Assembly: GCA_044235645.1 (NCBI GenBank) | Contig: JBIIHQ010000003.1 | Coordinates: forward strand, 62,001-126,000 | DNA length: 64,000 nucleotides | Source: OMIW01 sp044235645 | Lineage (GTDB): Bacteria > Bdellovibrionota_C > UBA2361 > OMIW01 | Reading direction: 5' to 3' | Shown here: positions 7,632 to 16,355 of the stretch, piece after piece | Numbering within the stretch: position 1 is the first letter of the stretch | Layout: each line of letters opens with the position of its first letter | Notes under the pieces: model-generated | Databases searched by the model: none | Told to the model about the DNA's origin: nothing | The model's input: only the letters and a program-made list of their open reading frames with translations | Position numbers and translations under genes: made by a program

Positions 7632-8369
7632 TTACCGCTCATCCAACACCGCCAGAGAAAACGGCGCGCCCCCTCCAACCGCATCAAGTGCAGCCACCGT
7701 CGCTATGAGCCCATCGCCAACGGCCAGCCCAGGCGCCTGGATCGCTACTGTCTTTGTTCCGGCGACTGTCACTGCGACATCATACGTTCCCGCAGGCACG
7801 TTCAGATAATCAGAGATCGCCTTAAACGGGACATTCGAGAGCACCGGAGCCGCTGAAGCAATACCAGTCCCGGGAGCAGTGACATACACATCAACAGCAG
7901 GGGCACTCGCTGCTGAGTGGAGGACCCGCACCTTCGCAGTGCCGGCTTCGGGATGCGTTCGATCCGCGGTGAAAACGAGCGGGGTAATTTTTGCGACCTT
8001 ATCGGCTGCAACGATGAGGTAGTCGGTATCATCCGCGAGATCGAGAGTAGCATCAATTGCCGTGGTATCGGTCCCCGCGACATTCACCTGAACCCGAGAC
8101 TGCTTAGCCTCGAGCGGAAGAAAATCGGACGCTGCCGTGTACGGCACATTTTCAAGCACCCTGCCCCCATCTATGAGGACATCGACCGCGGGAGCATCGG
8201 GGGATGCGTGAAATACCCGAACCCGCGCCTCGGAGCTGTCTCCTCCGCCACACCCGACCGCCCCCGCGACAAGCCCCCCAACTATCATCGCGGTGATGAC
8301 CGAACGACTGACGAGTCCCCTCGCGCATACTCCCGAAACCAGACCATTCACTGTTGAACAAACTTTCAT
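7632..8369 (-). CDS. DUF4397 lipoprotein with two DUF4397 repeats
   Basis: A 245-residue protein. A hydrophobic N-terminus ends in the lipobox LVAGAVGC (Cys at about residue 40), so the mature protein is lipid-anchored, followed by a Gly/Ser linker. Two DUF4397 modules follow: VRVFHASPDAPAVDV near residue 51 and VRVLHSAASAPAVDVYVT near 147. DUF4397 is an immunoglobulin-like extracytoplasmic domain of unknown function. GGAGGGAATT precedes the ATG. It is divergent from the DUF6502 gene; its promoter (TTGACT-17-AATAAT) has a perfect palindrome over the predicted transcription start, so repression there is likely. Confidence 0.85.
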   Translation of the reverse strand: MKVCSTVNGLVSGVCARGLVSRSVITAMIVGGLVAGAVGCGGGDSSEARVRVFHASPDAPAVDVLIDGGRVLENVPYTAASDFLPLEAKQSRVQVNVAGTDTTAIDATLDLADDTDYLIVAADKVAKITPLVFTADRTHPEAGTAKVRVLHSAASAPAVDVYVTAPGTGIASAAPVLSNVPFKAISDYLNVPAGTYDVAVTVAGTKTVAIQAPGLAVGDGLIATVAALDAVGGGAPFSLAVLDER

Positions 8370-8392
8370 AATTCCCTCCGAAAGAGATATTT

Positions 8393-8411
8393 GCTGTTAT
8401 TTTATAACAGC
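8393..8411. promoter_or_regulatory. Perfect palindrome, candidate operator
   Basis: GCTGTTAT TTT ATAACAGC: 8-bp arms around TTT. It lies just downstream of the -10 box of the DUF4397 promoter, covering its predicted start site, in the region divergent with the HTH-containing DUF6502 gene. Confidence 0.55.
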
Positions 8412-8412
8412 T

Positions 8413-8441
8413 ATTATTCGCCTCTTCCTCCCGCTAGTCAA
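8413..8441 (-). promoter_or_regulatory. Sigma70-type promoter for the DUF4397 gene
   Basis: On the minus strand, -35 TTGACT (8436-8441) and -10 AATAAT (8413-8418) are separated by exactly 17 bp, each one mismatch from consensus. The predicted start falls within the 8393-8411 palindrome. Confidence 0.6.
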
Positions 8442-8456
8442 GAATTACTGTTAAAT

Positions 8457-8485
8457 TTGACACCAATTTTTTTATTCCATATAAT
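8457..8485 (+). promoter_or_regulatory. Perfect consensus sigma70 promoter for the DUF6502 gene
   Basis: -35 TTGACA (8457-8462), 17-bp spacer, -10 TATAAT (8480-8485), with no mismatch. The ATG of the next gene is at 8495, only 9 nt after the -10, so the transcript should be leaderless or nearly so. Confidence 0.7.
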
Positions 8486-8494
8486 GAGGTAGTT

Positions 8495-9367
8495 ATGAGC
8501 AACAAACATTTACCAACCTTGATCACCACCGCAATCCTGCGCCCTCTCGTCAGGCTTTGCCTGGCGCGGGGAGTGCGGGTGCAGGAGCTTGAGGCGCTCC
8601 TCAAAGGGGTCCTCGTCGCTGAGGCCCGGACGGCCATTGAGGCAGCTCGGAGCGAGGTGAGTGTCAGCAAGATCAGCGTCATAACCGGCATCAATCGGAC
8701 AGAAGTGGCGCGATTGGTTTCGGGGGATGGGCCCTCGAAGGAGAAGCACGACGTTCTGAACCGGGTGATCGGATTATGGTCACATGGTCGAGAATATGGC
8801 AGTGCGAATGGCACCCCCCGCCCCCTCACATTCCAGGGACTCGGAAGCGAATTTGCGACGCTGGTTTCAGCGGTGAGCAAAGAGGTAAGCCCGTATCCCG
8901 TCCTCTTTGAGCTCGAGCGAATTGGGGCTATTCGCTACGACGGGGACCGCGCTATTCTTCAGGTCGTCGAGTACACTCCGCACGGGGATGTCGAACACGG
9001 GGTACAGGTGTTGAGTGATGACATCGAGGATCTGGCGACCGCCGTTGAACAGAATTTGACCTCATGCCAAGAGATCCCCTCGGTTCATCTCAGAACATCA
9101 TACGACAACATCGATCCTGCCGAGCTGCCCCACATTCGTCGCTGGCTGCTCGAAAAGGGAGCTGCGTTTCACCGCGACGTGCGGGGGTATCTCTCCCTTT
9201 TCGATCGGGATATTAACCCATCACTCCCGCGCGGTGATGAGCGCGCACGGGTCGCCGTATCGCTCTTTTCGCTCGGCGCAAAGATAGAAGCACCAAAAGA
9301 ATTGAAGCCCAAAAAACGAGGAAGAAAACCATGCGCCCCACCCTCTGCCGATCAATCCGCTCGCTAA
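8495..9367 (+). CDS. DUF6502 family protein, HTH-containing probable regulator
   Basis: A 290-residue protein matching the DUF6502 pattern: an N-terminal helical region LRPLVRLCLARGVRVQELE, then a helix-turn-helix-like stretch SVSKISVITGINRTEVARLV (about residues 52-71), and a long C-terminal part ending in a basic tail KPKKRGRKP. The HTH suggests DNA binding; the family is not characterised. A perfect sigma70 promoter abuts the start codon, implying high or leaderless expression. It overlaps the next lipoprotein gene by 37 bases and is divergent from the DUF4397 lipoprotein, so it may regulate both through the palindrome at 8393. Confidence 0.75.
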   Translation: MSNKHLPTLITTAILRPLVRLCLARGVRVQELEALLKGVLVAEARTAIEAARSEVSVSKISVITGINRTEVARLVSGDGPSKEKHDVLNRVIGLWSHGREYGSANGTPRPLTFQGLGSEFATLVSAVSKEVSPYPVLFELERIGAIRYDGDRAILQVVEYTPHGDVEHGVQVLSDDIEDLATAVEQNLTSCQEIPSVHLRTSYDNIDPAELPHIRRWLLEKGAAFHRDVRGYLSLFDRDINPSLPRGDERARVAVSLFSLGAKIEAPKELKPKKRGRKPCAPPSADQSAR

Positions 9368-10122
9368 AGCTGTACTCGCAGCGCCCGCTCGTGCCTCGAG
9401 CGGTTATCGCCGGAGCTGTTTCAGGCGTCGTCTCCATCTCAGTGGGGTGTGGTGGGGGTACGACCGGCACTTCTCCGATCGATGGCTTTCACATGGTTGG
9501 TACTGCACGATCGACCATTGGTGCGCCCCTGCCGAATACCGACATGGCGGTCCGCTCAGGAAGTGATAGCGCACCGGTTGTCGTCGCGCGGACCGATCAG
9601 CAGGGCTCGTTCCTCATGCGGCTACCCTCAACGGTTTCGACGCTATCGGTATCAGTCGGCAACCAACAATCGCCTCCCTTTACAAGATCTCTGATCGGAC
9701 CGAGTATTCTTTCAACCGAGCTGCAAGCGGCACCGAACGGTACTGTCACTCTTGTGAATAGCTACGAGGTACAGGTCGACGCTGCAACGCTGTGTACTGC
9801 TCTTCGACCTGAAGGAAACGATCTTATTCGCGACCGAGAGCTCACCCCGAACGCACCGTGCATCGTTCCGTTTATTGTGAATTCGACCCAGATCACTGCA
9901 TCTCCGCTCCCGATCGGACAATACCGTGCGACGATTACGGGCACGACACCCGAGAGCTGCACGGCTACAGCACTCGGATCACAACCAGCACGGGCGGATG
10001 CCGATGGAAAGATAAGGGTTGATGTCGCGCCGGTAATTGATGCAGGATGCAGGTCATTTTCGGTGGTAGTATCACACGACGACACGCGTCAACCGGGGGC
10101 TTCGTTTGGGGTGCTGGGGTGA
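9331..10122 (+). CDS. Lipoprotein with carboxypeptidase-regulatory-like domain
   Basis: A 263-residue protein. The N-terminus LVPRAVIAGAVSGVVSISVGC gives a signal with lipobox SVGC (Cys about residue 40) and a Gly/Thr linker. The first mature domain (MVGTARSTIGAPLPNTDMAV, later QGSFLMRLPSTVSTLSVSVG) has the beta-sandwich pattern of CarboxypepD_reg-like modules. The C-terminal half is unassigned and contains four cysteines that could form disulphides. It starts inside the end of the DUF6502 gene with a good ribosome site (GAGGAAG), so translation is probably coupled. The pairing of DUF6502 with a downstream lipoprotein suggests a regulator-effector unit of unknown function. Confidence 0.7.
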   Translation: MRPTLCRSIRSLKLYSQRPLVPRAVIAGAVSGVVSISVGCGGGTTGTSPIDGFHMVGTARSTIGAPLPNTDMAVRSGSDSAPVVVARTDQQGSFLMRLPSTVSTLSVSVGNQQSPPFTRSLIGPSILSTELQAAPNGTVTLVNSYEVQVDAATLCTALRPEGNDLIRDRELTPNAPCIVPFIVNSTQITASPLPIGQYRATITGTTPESCTATALGSQPARADADGKIRVDVAPVIDAGCRSFSVVVSHDDTRQPGASFGVLG

Positions 10123-10285
10123 GGAGAAGGTAGCCCACCCGAACAAGAGTTCATCAGGGAGGACTGTTGTTCTCCTCAGCTCGATCGGCATCGCCACAAC
10201 GCTCGGAGACGCCTTCTTTGCCGAGAGCCAGAGGCATCAGTGCAGGTAGCAAGGTGGATGTGGCAATCCCTGTGAGACCGCTGTT

Positions 10286-11023
10286 TCATCTACTCGGGGA
10301 ACGAACGGGTTGACTTGTGCGTGCCCCCCTTGGTGCCGAGGGGTCAGGACGACCCGTCGAACTCGGCTCCTCCCCCTCTTCGCTGTCGCGCACATATCGC
10401 GCGAGCCACTCCAGTAACCCCTCAGCACTATTCCGCGATAACCCATCGATTCGCGTGAATCGCGGGATCCCATTTGCAGGACCCAGCGGGGTCATGATGT
10501 GAAGGGAATACAAGCCGAGCACCGCATCACTTGAGCTTTGCGCGATAAAAAATTCGGTAACGCCCACAAGCGGAGCCGATGATTCGAGCCGACGAAACAC
10601 CCCCCGCCGAACATGAAATCTCCCGTCCCGAATAAAAAACCGAACCCGTCTCCGGTACCACTCCCAAAAAGAAATCTCCCCAATCAGAAACAACAAATGG
10701 ACCCAGACGAGCGCTTTTTCAGCATGATGAACCATACTTCCCTGATATCCACCTATATCGGAAAGCCACCCCCCTTCACTAATGAGATAGATCGCGAAAA
10801 CTGCGACAAACAGCCCACCACTAAGCCACGACTTGCGCAGAGCGTAGCGCGGGCTTGTCCTGAACACCCGACTGAGTTCGATCCGCTCGACTCCGCCCGA
10901 GCGGTGCTGAGGCTGCCCACGCAAAAAAACGGATAGTGCAGATCCATCCGTGATTGCCTCAGGGATACATTCCTCAAAGTCAGTGTCTGCAGAGACTGGA
11001 TCCGCAAGAACATAGGTTTGCAC
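10286..11023 (-). CDS. Membrane protein with bacterial PH-like domain (bPH2/YdbS-type)
   Basis: A 245-residue protein starting with GTG behind GGGGATG. After about 75 polar residues come two membrane segments (GGLFVAVFAIYLISEGGW and ALVWVHLLFLIGEISFW), then FFIRDGRFHVRRGVFRRLE and VGVTEFFIAQSSSDAVLGLY, which match the YdbS/bPH_2 pattern (strand pairs following the membrane hairpin). The C-terminus is Ser/Pro/Arg-rich and probably disordered. Such proteins are thought to act in envelope or membrane assembly; no specific function is known. It converges with the lipoprotein gene ending at 10122. Confidence 0.65.
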   Translation of the reverse strand: MQTYVLADPVSADTDFEECIPEAITDGSALSVFLRGQPQHRSGGVERIELSRVFRTSPRYALRKSWLSGGLFVAVFAIYLISEGGWLSDIGGYQGSMVHHAEKALVWVHLLFLIGEISFWEWYRRRVRFFIRDGRFHVRRGVFRRLESSAPLVGVTEFFIAQSSSDAVLGLYSLHIMTPLGPANGIPRFTRIDGLSRNSAEGLLEWLARYVRDSEEGEEPSSTGRPDPSAPRGARTSQPVRSPSR

Positions 11024-11269
11024 CGTTCATCCCCTTTTTGGAATCGACCCCTTTTCCTGGACTATGGAAACCCCGGTACTCTCGATAGGTAGAGATCCTC
11101 AACACTCTCCATACGAGAGTATGAAGCTTGAAACCCGCGCCACGACTCTCCTTGACCGCTTCCTCGTAAAATTCTAACAGAGAGGACTCCGATATCCCTC
11201 CGGGATACCGCTTTAAATCGGAAGTAGCCATTAATAAACCACGCCTTCATCTCAGATCGTCGCACATGA

Positions 11270-11490
11270 CACGCACATACAGCCCGAGGACAGCGGGAGG
11301 CAGGCATTGAGGTTTTTGTTGATTTCGGTTGTGAGCCCGGACCTCTTTCGCGTAAGGAGATGGCGTTCTTAGGCTCGTTCATTGATGTCTGCAACGGTTC
11401 GCGGATATGAATTTTGAGGGCATCGCCGACACCTTTTTGGAAAAAACGGAGGGAGACCTGGCTCAATTGCTGTCGTATGATTGTGGATGA
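11270..11490 (+). pseudogene. Possible frameshifted gene remnant
   Basis: Two overlapping plus-strand frames have protein-like composition: one includes GIEVFVDFGCEPGPLSRKEM and ends near 11410, the next includes FEGIADTFLEKTEGDLAQLL and ends at 11490. A single frameshift near 11390 would join them. No family was recognised and no proper start codon was found. A minus-strand frame (10980-11231) in the same gap is also weakly protein-like. The stretch 11024-11519 is best called decayed or non-coding. Confidence 0.25.
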
Positions 11491-11519
11491 TAAGCCGGCT
11501 TCTTCCTCTGTGAGGTGCT

Positions 11520-12053
11520 ATGCGATATGCCCGTTCATTCCTCTTTTGCAGCGTCGTAGCTCTCGCTCTTCTCGGCTGCGGGGTGTCGGTTCAGGATTAC
11601 AAAAATGAGAAGCCGACGCTGGTCGTCGAGGACTTTTTCTCGGGAGACCTTGAAGCCTTTGGAGTGGTTGCCGAGCGCAGCGGTAAGGTTATCAAGCGGT
11701 TCTCGTGCGACATGAAGGGAAGCTGGGACGGTCACACGCTTGTGCTTGACGAGGACTTCACTTGGTCGGATGGATCACGACAGACACGGGTGTGGCATTT
11801 GACGAGGAAGGCTGATGGCACGTTTTCGGGAACGGCTGACGATGTCATCGGCGAAGCGTTCGGAGAAGTTTCAGGCAACACGTTCCACCTTGTCTATGAT
11901 CTTTCCGCTCCGGTTAACGGATCAACGACAGTCCTGCATGTTGATGACTGGCTCTACCTTGTCACTGATTCAGTCGTCATGAATCACTCGGAGCTCACGA
12001 AGTTTGGGCTGCATGCAGCGGATGTTTATTTGACGATTCAAAAGAAGGGGTAA
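11520..12053 (+). CDS. DUF3833 family lipoprotein
   Basis: A 177-residue protein with a short signal and lipobox ALLGC (Cys 20), followed by the DUF3833 pattern: YKNEKPTLVVEDFFSGDLEA, then FSCDMKGSWDGHTLVLDEDF, then WHLTRKADGTFSGTADDVIG, and the end HVDDWLYLVTDSVVMNHSEL followed by TKFG. DUF3833 is a lipocalin-like beta-barrel family in which members carry a small ligand-binding barrel at the membrane; ligand and role are unknown. GAGG lies before the ATG. It is a single gene; the neighbours are unrelated. Confidence 0.85.
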   Translation: MRYARSFLFCSVVALALLGCGVSVQDYKNEKPTLVVEDFFSGDLEAFGVVAERSGKVIKRFSCDMKGSWDGHTLVLDEDFTWSDGSRQTRVWHLTRKADGTFSGTADDVIGEAFGEVSGNTFHLVYDLSAPVNGSTTVLHVDDWLYLVTDSVVMNHSELTKFGLHAADVYLTIQKKG

Positions 12054-12093
12054 AGGGGTCATTGAGGCGGAGAAAATAATGCAAGAGCTATCG

Positions 12094-12348
12094 TCAAATC
12101 TCGTGTTTAATTAGCTCAACAAGCAGCGACTCGTTGTCTGCACTAACCTCAATACCATATACAAATCTGACTCCGGTAATCACCCTCCGAAGGAGTAAGC
12201 ACTTATAAACGACGAGGACATCTCCATGCCCCTGAGACAAACGGGGTGGGCCCGAATAGTGGTGATACGGGCTCGTATCGGCGGGGGATGCGATGGAGCT
12301 GCCAGGAGTGATAGCGCCTCCTCTCGGGCGAGTGGTCAGAGACCACAT
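12094..12348 (-). CDS. Hypothetical small protein or fragment
   Basis: An 84-residue minus-strand frame. The last 45 residues (DVLVVYKCLLLRRVITGVRF, then YGIEVSADNESLLVELIKHE) look protein-like and strand/helix-forming; the first part is Pro/Ser-rich and less convincing. No ribosome site and no recognised family. It may be the 3' part of a degraded gene. It overlaps the 5' part of a plus-strand frame that begins at 12226, but that gene more likely starts at 12418. Confidence 0.3.
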   Translation of the reverse strand: MWSLTTRPRGGAITPGSSIASPADTSPYHHYSGPPRLSQGHGDVLVVYKCLLLRRVITGVRFVYGIEVSADNESLLVELIKHEI

Positions 12349-12417
12349 CGCATTCCTCGCGACGGCTTTACTAAATATCGTTCATATTCTACCCTCATAG
12401 CATTCCTTAAAGGTTAC

Positions 12418-13158
12418 ATGCCTAACCACAACTGGTCCGACTATTCCCTGCTGTCCCTGCGGGGTGATTTGGCCACCATTAAGCCCTTTTTTTCGCTAGA
12501 GGATATCGAAAATCAGGTTTCCGTCCCGTCGATTCAAGGAGGCCGAGCGGTTCGGTTGAACCCCCTTCCCAGACAGGGGCCAACCGCGATTCGGATTCCC
12601 CTGGAAGATTGCAAAACAAGAATCCCCGAGGGCTTTACCGTCGTCGGTGGGAGGAATGTCAGCGTGATAATCAGGGCGGGTGCGCCACCGATTCTATTTG
12701 AAATAGGTGGTTCGGTGGTGTTTGCCGACAACAGCACCTTCTTCGCCTATGGCTGTTACTACGGTAGTGGCAGCAAGGTGACGAAGGAGATGGCCCCCAG
12801 AGTCGTTGAGGGAATACGTTACTTCGGCAGCAAGCTGGAGAACGTATTTGGCTTTGACGCGACGATATTCCGAGTGATCGAAGCCCAAAAGGTCGGCCGT
12901 AAATTGCGGATTCAGGTTCCAGATGCGGTGATGGAATTCATCGACGATGTCCTCGAAGGCCATACACATGGTCAAAACTTCCCCCGTTACCTGAACGACC
13001 CATATTATCGGCGGCGCGGGGCTGGGTGGGATGATTCGCGGGCTACGAAGCGCTACTGGAAATTCCGCCAGGTAGAGTCCCCCCTCTACAGCTTCATATC
13101 CGCCGATCACATCGCATGTGCGGCGGTTCTCGACGGAGCGACACCGTACGACTCCTAG
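12418..13158 (+). CDS. Hypothetical protein, unrecognised family
   Basis: A 246-residue protein starting at ATG 12418 behind AAAGG (5 nt spacing). The frame stays open upstream to 12226, but that part has no good start and unlike composition. It begins MPNHNWSDYSLLSLRGDLAT and mixes beta-rich stretches (RIPLEDCKTRI, VSVIIRAGAPPILFEIGGSV) with a basic, aromatic C-terminal third (YLNDPYYRRRGAGWDDSR, KRYWKFRQVES). No signal peptide or membrane segment. I do not recognise the family. A strong hairpin at 13189-13212 follows, supporting a single-gene transcript. Confidence 0.6.
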   Translation: MPNHNWSDYSLLSLRGDLATIKPFFSLEDIENQVSVPSIQGGRAVRLNPLPRQGPTAIRIPLEDCKTRIPEGFTVVGGRNVSVIIRAGAPPILFEIGGSVVFADNSTFFAYGCYYGSGSKVTKEMAPRVVEGIRYFGSKLENVFGFDATIFRVIEAQKVGRKLRIQVPDAVMEFIDDVLEGHTHGQNFPRYLNDPYYRRRGAGWDDSRATKRYWKFRQVESPLYSFISADHIACAAVLDGATPYDS

Positions 13159-13188
13159 GGCCTTGTCGGTATAGTCCACGGTTCAATC

Positions 13189-13212
13189 AGAGTGCCCCCC
13201 CGCGGGCACTCT
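13189..13212 (+). terminator. Hairpin terminator
   Basis: Perfect 9-bp stem AGAGTGCCC / GGGCACTCT with a 6-nt loop, 30 nt after the stop codon at 13158, followed by ACTCTTTC. The remaining stretch 13213-13536 before addB shows nothing else I can support. Confidence 0.6.
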
Positions 13213-13536
13213 ACTCTTTCGCAAGCCTGCTGCGAAACGCTACCCCTCCAGCGCCCCTCGATGCGTTACCTCGGCCCTTTACCATGTGGCCTCGCATCTC
13301 TCAGGCTCAGGTTCACGGTGGCAAAGAGGAGGAACCTCCTCGAACACATTCTTTCCAATACCATTCCAATGAAGGCAAGAGGGTGTTCAGACTTCGCTTG
13401 CCAAGGCACAGATAGCCCAGGAGCATACAGGTTTCGGATACTCAATCGCCACCGCAACCCCTTGCTCCCCCACCCCGCCCCATATCACAATCAAGCCACC
13501 CTCCCCTAGCCACGATTCCCAATCACCTGTATCCCA

Positions 13537-16347
13537 ATGACCCCTACCTACCTCCCCTGGCACGATCTCCCCCTCCCGAGCATCGCAGAATACCTCCTCT
13601 CCATCGCCCCCTCCGCGACTGAACTCGATCTCCGTCATACCGCAATACTTCTCCCCTCGGGCCGCGCGGGACGGCGGCTTATTGAGCTATTGGTAGATCG
13701 ATGCGCAGAACAGAGGCGGGTGGTGGTTCCGCCGTTGCTCCTAACTCCCGGAACGGTGGTGGAATCCCTGTATGGTCTCTCCGGCGATACGGGAACCGCT
13801 GCACTACCCGATCTGATCGCAGATAGGCTCTCGTGGTGTCAGGCGGTGACCCGGCTCGATCCCGAGGAGGCTGAGCAGATTGCGCTTGCTTCGGGGAAGG
13901 CGGCCCTCTCGTTCTCTCAGCGATGGGCGCTTGCTGAGACGCTCGGGGCGTTGCATCGCGAGTTACGAGCGGCGGGGGTGTCGTTCGCCTCAATTTGTGA
14001 ACAGATCGGGAATGGCGAGAGCGATGACGATGAGTATGCTCGCGCGCAACCATCAACAAGTCTCACTACCATCCCCGAGACGCAGCGTCAGTGGTGGCGG
14101 ATTGTTCGCAACCTTTTTGAGCACCGCACCGCTATCCTCGCCGAACATGGCCTCGTTGATCGTGATGTCGCGCGATGGGAAGTGCTTGCGGGAGACGTTG
14201 TGCCCCGCGCTCATCGCCTTATCGTTGCTTGTTGTCCTGATTTGAGCGCTCAGGCACGGCGCGCCATTGAGCTTTTCCCCGGCACCGTTGAGATCCTTAT
14301 CCACGCTCCCGCTGACACCGCGGCAGGATTCACCGCGACGGGCACTATTGATGAGTCGTTTTGGCAGTCGTATCCAATACCCATTCCTCCGTCTCAGCTT
14401 CACATTGCAGCCGATCCGCGCCAAGAGGCGCTCGCTGTCGTCGATACGCTCTCTACTATTGCCCCTCACTGCACGGTGCTTGAGTGTGCAATCGCCCCCC
14501 TGACGGAGGTAACCCGCCGGGCGATACGAGCACAGTTCGATCAATCCGCGATCCCTTTTTTCGACGCCGACGCTCCGCCCGCCCCCCTTCTTACCCTTGT
14601 ATCGTGGCTCCGCGCAGCGATCGATTTTGCGCGGACCGGAGGACGTGCTGATGCGTGGCGGCTTCTGCGCCATCCCCATTCACACGGACTTGCTAACCCG
14701 GGCACCGCTCTCCATGCGATGCTCGATAATATCAATAAAGAGTGCGTGCAGAGCGCCATTCCCCTTCACGGGAGTCCCCGTACGTTTCCCGTCTCTGATG
14801 CGCTCGAGCGCGCCCTTGGTCGTCTCAGCATCCTGCTCGCACCATTTCGGGATAATGATCCACAACCTATCGCAGCGTGGGCTCCGCACATGAGCGCGCT
14901 CTTTGATGGATGTCACCTCGGCGACCAGATCGATGCGGCAACCCACCGTTCACTTGAAGCAACACTCCTGGTTATGCGCGATACGCCACCACTTGCCCCC
15001 GTCGTGGGCAGTGAAGCGCTGACCGTTTTTGCTGATACCTTTTCGCTCCTCCACACACCAGAAACGGAATCGACACCAGCGCTCGATATTATCGGATGGC
15101 TTGAGCTTCATCTCGACGATTCACCACATCTCTTGATCGCAGGTTTCGTCGAGAACTCGGTTCCCGAGGTGCTCAATAGCGATCCGTTTCTCCCGAACTC
15201 GCTTCGCCGCGAGCTCGGGCTTCCCTCGAATGAATATCGGATGGCGCGGGAGAGCTATCTTCTCTCCGCGCTTCTTGCTAGCCGAAACGCTCACCTCTTC
15301 CTCCATCGTCACCTCTCCGATGGCTCACAAACATTGCCGAGTCGGTTGTTGTATCGAGACACTCCTGCGCGAAGTATCGCGATCGCTCGCCAATTTTTTA
15401 TCGAGCCCACCCCTCGGTGGCGACCGCTCGCCGCAGGCAATCCACTCCCCGCACCAGCATCGTTTATCGCGGCGCATCCACCGACCGCTGGAATTCCTCA
15501 CGAGCTCTCACTTCCGGTTACCGCTCTTCGTGATTACCTCGCGTGCCCGTATCGCTTCTACCTTAAGCGAATCCTCAAACTTCAGCCGACGCCGCCGCCC
15601 CTCACCGAGCTCGATTTACGGCTTTTTGGAAATCTGCTCCACAATACCCTGCAATCGCTCGGTAATTATGTTGCCGAGCAGTCATCACCCCAGCTCCTTG
15701 GGTCAGAGCGCAACTTGCGCGACTATCTTTTTACAACCCTCGATACCTCATTTGATAATCTCGTTGGTACTCATCCATCACAAGCAGCAAAAATTCAGCT
15801 CGAATCAGCGCGGTATCGACTACGCGAGTTCGTTGGGTGGCAGGTTGCTTCGTATGCCGAGGGGTGGCATCCAATCGAAACCGAGTTTTCGCTCGATCCC
15901 TCGCGCACGACGAGAACGATAGGCGAAGCGACGATATCGCTAACCGGGAGGATTGATCGAATCGAGCGGAACATCGAAACCGGTGCCGTCCGGATCCTCG
16001 ATTTCAAAACAAGCAAGCACCCCCCACGGGTGTGGAGCGCGCGCAGCGGGTGGGGTGATCCGCAGCTCCCTTTCTACGCCCTCCTGTTGCACCGGCACCC
16101 CCCTTATTCCTCGTCGTGTGAAGAGATTGGAGCATGTCACGTTGTTCTCAACGGCAGCGGTGAGGTTAAGGCGATTGATGCGGCTCTTCCTCCTGAGCGG
16201 TTCGATGCCGTAGAGAGCCTTCTCACCAAAACCCTCTCTGACATCGCTTCCGGAATCTTTTGGCCACCAGCACCAAGTGTACCATTCGATGACTTCGCGC
16301 CAATTATCGGTTCCGCATCGAGCCGCGCCGCTGGTGATACTTTTTAA
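13537..16347 (+). CDS. addB: AddB-like recombination exonuclease subunit (inactivated helicase + PD-(D/E)XK)
   Basis: A 936-residue protein. The N-terminal half follows an SF1 helicase layout but lacks Walker A; the corresponding segment is LLPSGRAGRRL with no GKT/S. The C-terminal part (from about residue 660) is a RecB-type PD-(D/E)XK nuclease: CPYRFYLKRILKL at about 669, RIDRIERN, then RILDFKTSKHP around 818-828 supplying the catalytic Asp and Lys. This matches the 'inactivated superfamily I helicase' AddB found in alphaproteobacteria and others, not the Fe-S AddB of Bacillus, since no C-terminal Cys cluster is seen. With AddA 9 bp downstream it should process double-strand breaks for RecA loading. 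The 5' end has no strong ribosome site. Confidence 0.85.
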   Translation: MTPTYLPWHDLPLPSIAEYLLSIAPSATELDLRHTAILLPSGRAGRRLIELLVDRCAEQRRVVVPPLLLTPGTVVESLYGLSGDTGTAALPDLIADRLSWCQAVTRLDPEEAEQIALASGKAALSFSQRWALAETLGALHRELRAAGVSFASICEQIGNGESDDDEYARAQPSTSLTTIPETQRQWWRIVRNLFEHRTAILAEHGLVDRDVARWEVLAGDVVPRAHRLIVACCPDLSAQARRAIELFPGTVEILIHAPADTAAGFTATGTIDESFWQSYPIPIPPSQLHIAADPRQEALAVVDTLSTIAPHCTVLECAIAPLTEVTRRAIRAQFDQSAIPFFDADAPPAPLLTLVSWLRAAIDFARTGGRADAWRLLRHPHSHGLANPGTALHAMLDNINKECVQSAIPLHGSPRTFPVSDALERALGRLSILLAPFRDNDPQPIAAWAPHMSALFDGCHLGDQIDAATHRSLEATLLVMRDTPPLAPVVGSEALTVFADTFSLLHTPETESTPALDIIGWLELHLDDSPHLLIAGFVENSVPEVLNSDPFLPNSLRRELGLPSNEYRMARESYLLSALLASRNAHLFLHRHLSDGSQTLPSRLLYRDTPARSIAIARQFFIEPTPRWRPLAAGNPLPAPASFIAAHPPTAGIPHELSLPVTALRDYLACPYRFYLKRILKLQPTPPPLTELDLRLFGNLLHNTLQSLGNYVAEQSSPQLLGSERNLRDYLFTTLDTSFDNLVGTHPSQAAKIQLESARYRLREFVGWQVASYAEGWHPIETEFSLDPSRTTRTIGEATISLTGRIDRIERNIETGAVRILDFKTSKHPPRVWSARSGWGDPQLPFYALLLHRHPPYSSSCEEIGACHVVLNGSGEVKAIDAALPPERFDAVESLLTKTLSDIASGIFWPPAPSVPFDDFAPIIGSASSRAAGDTF

Positions 16348-16355
16348 GAGGATCG

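Noticed and set aside
11079..11102. Sixth copy of the dispersed repeat
   Set aside because: Only scattered matches to the consensus (GATAGGTAGAGATCCT); not convincing.
12226..12417. N-terminal extension of the 12418-13158 gene
   Set aside because: Composition differs, no ribosome site at 12226, while ATG 12418 has AAAGG at good spacing.
13387..13638. Minus-strand frame overlapping the addB start
   Set aside because: Gly/Val-rich reading of a Pro-rich region; overlaps the strong addB gene.
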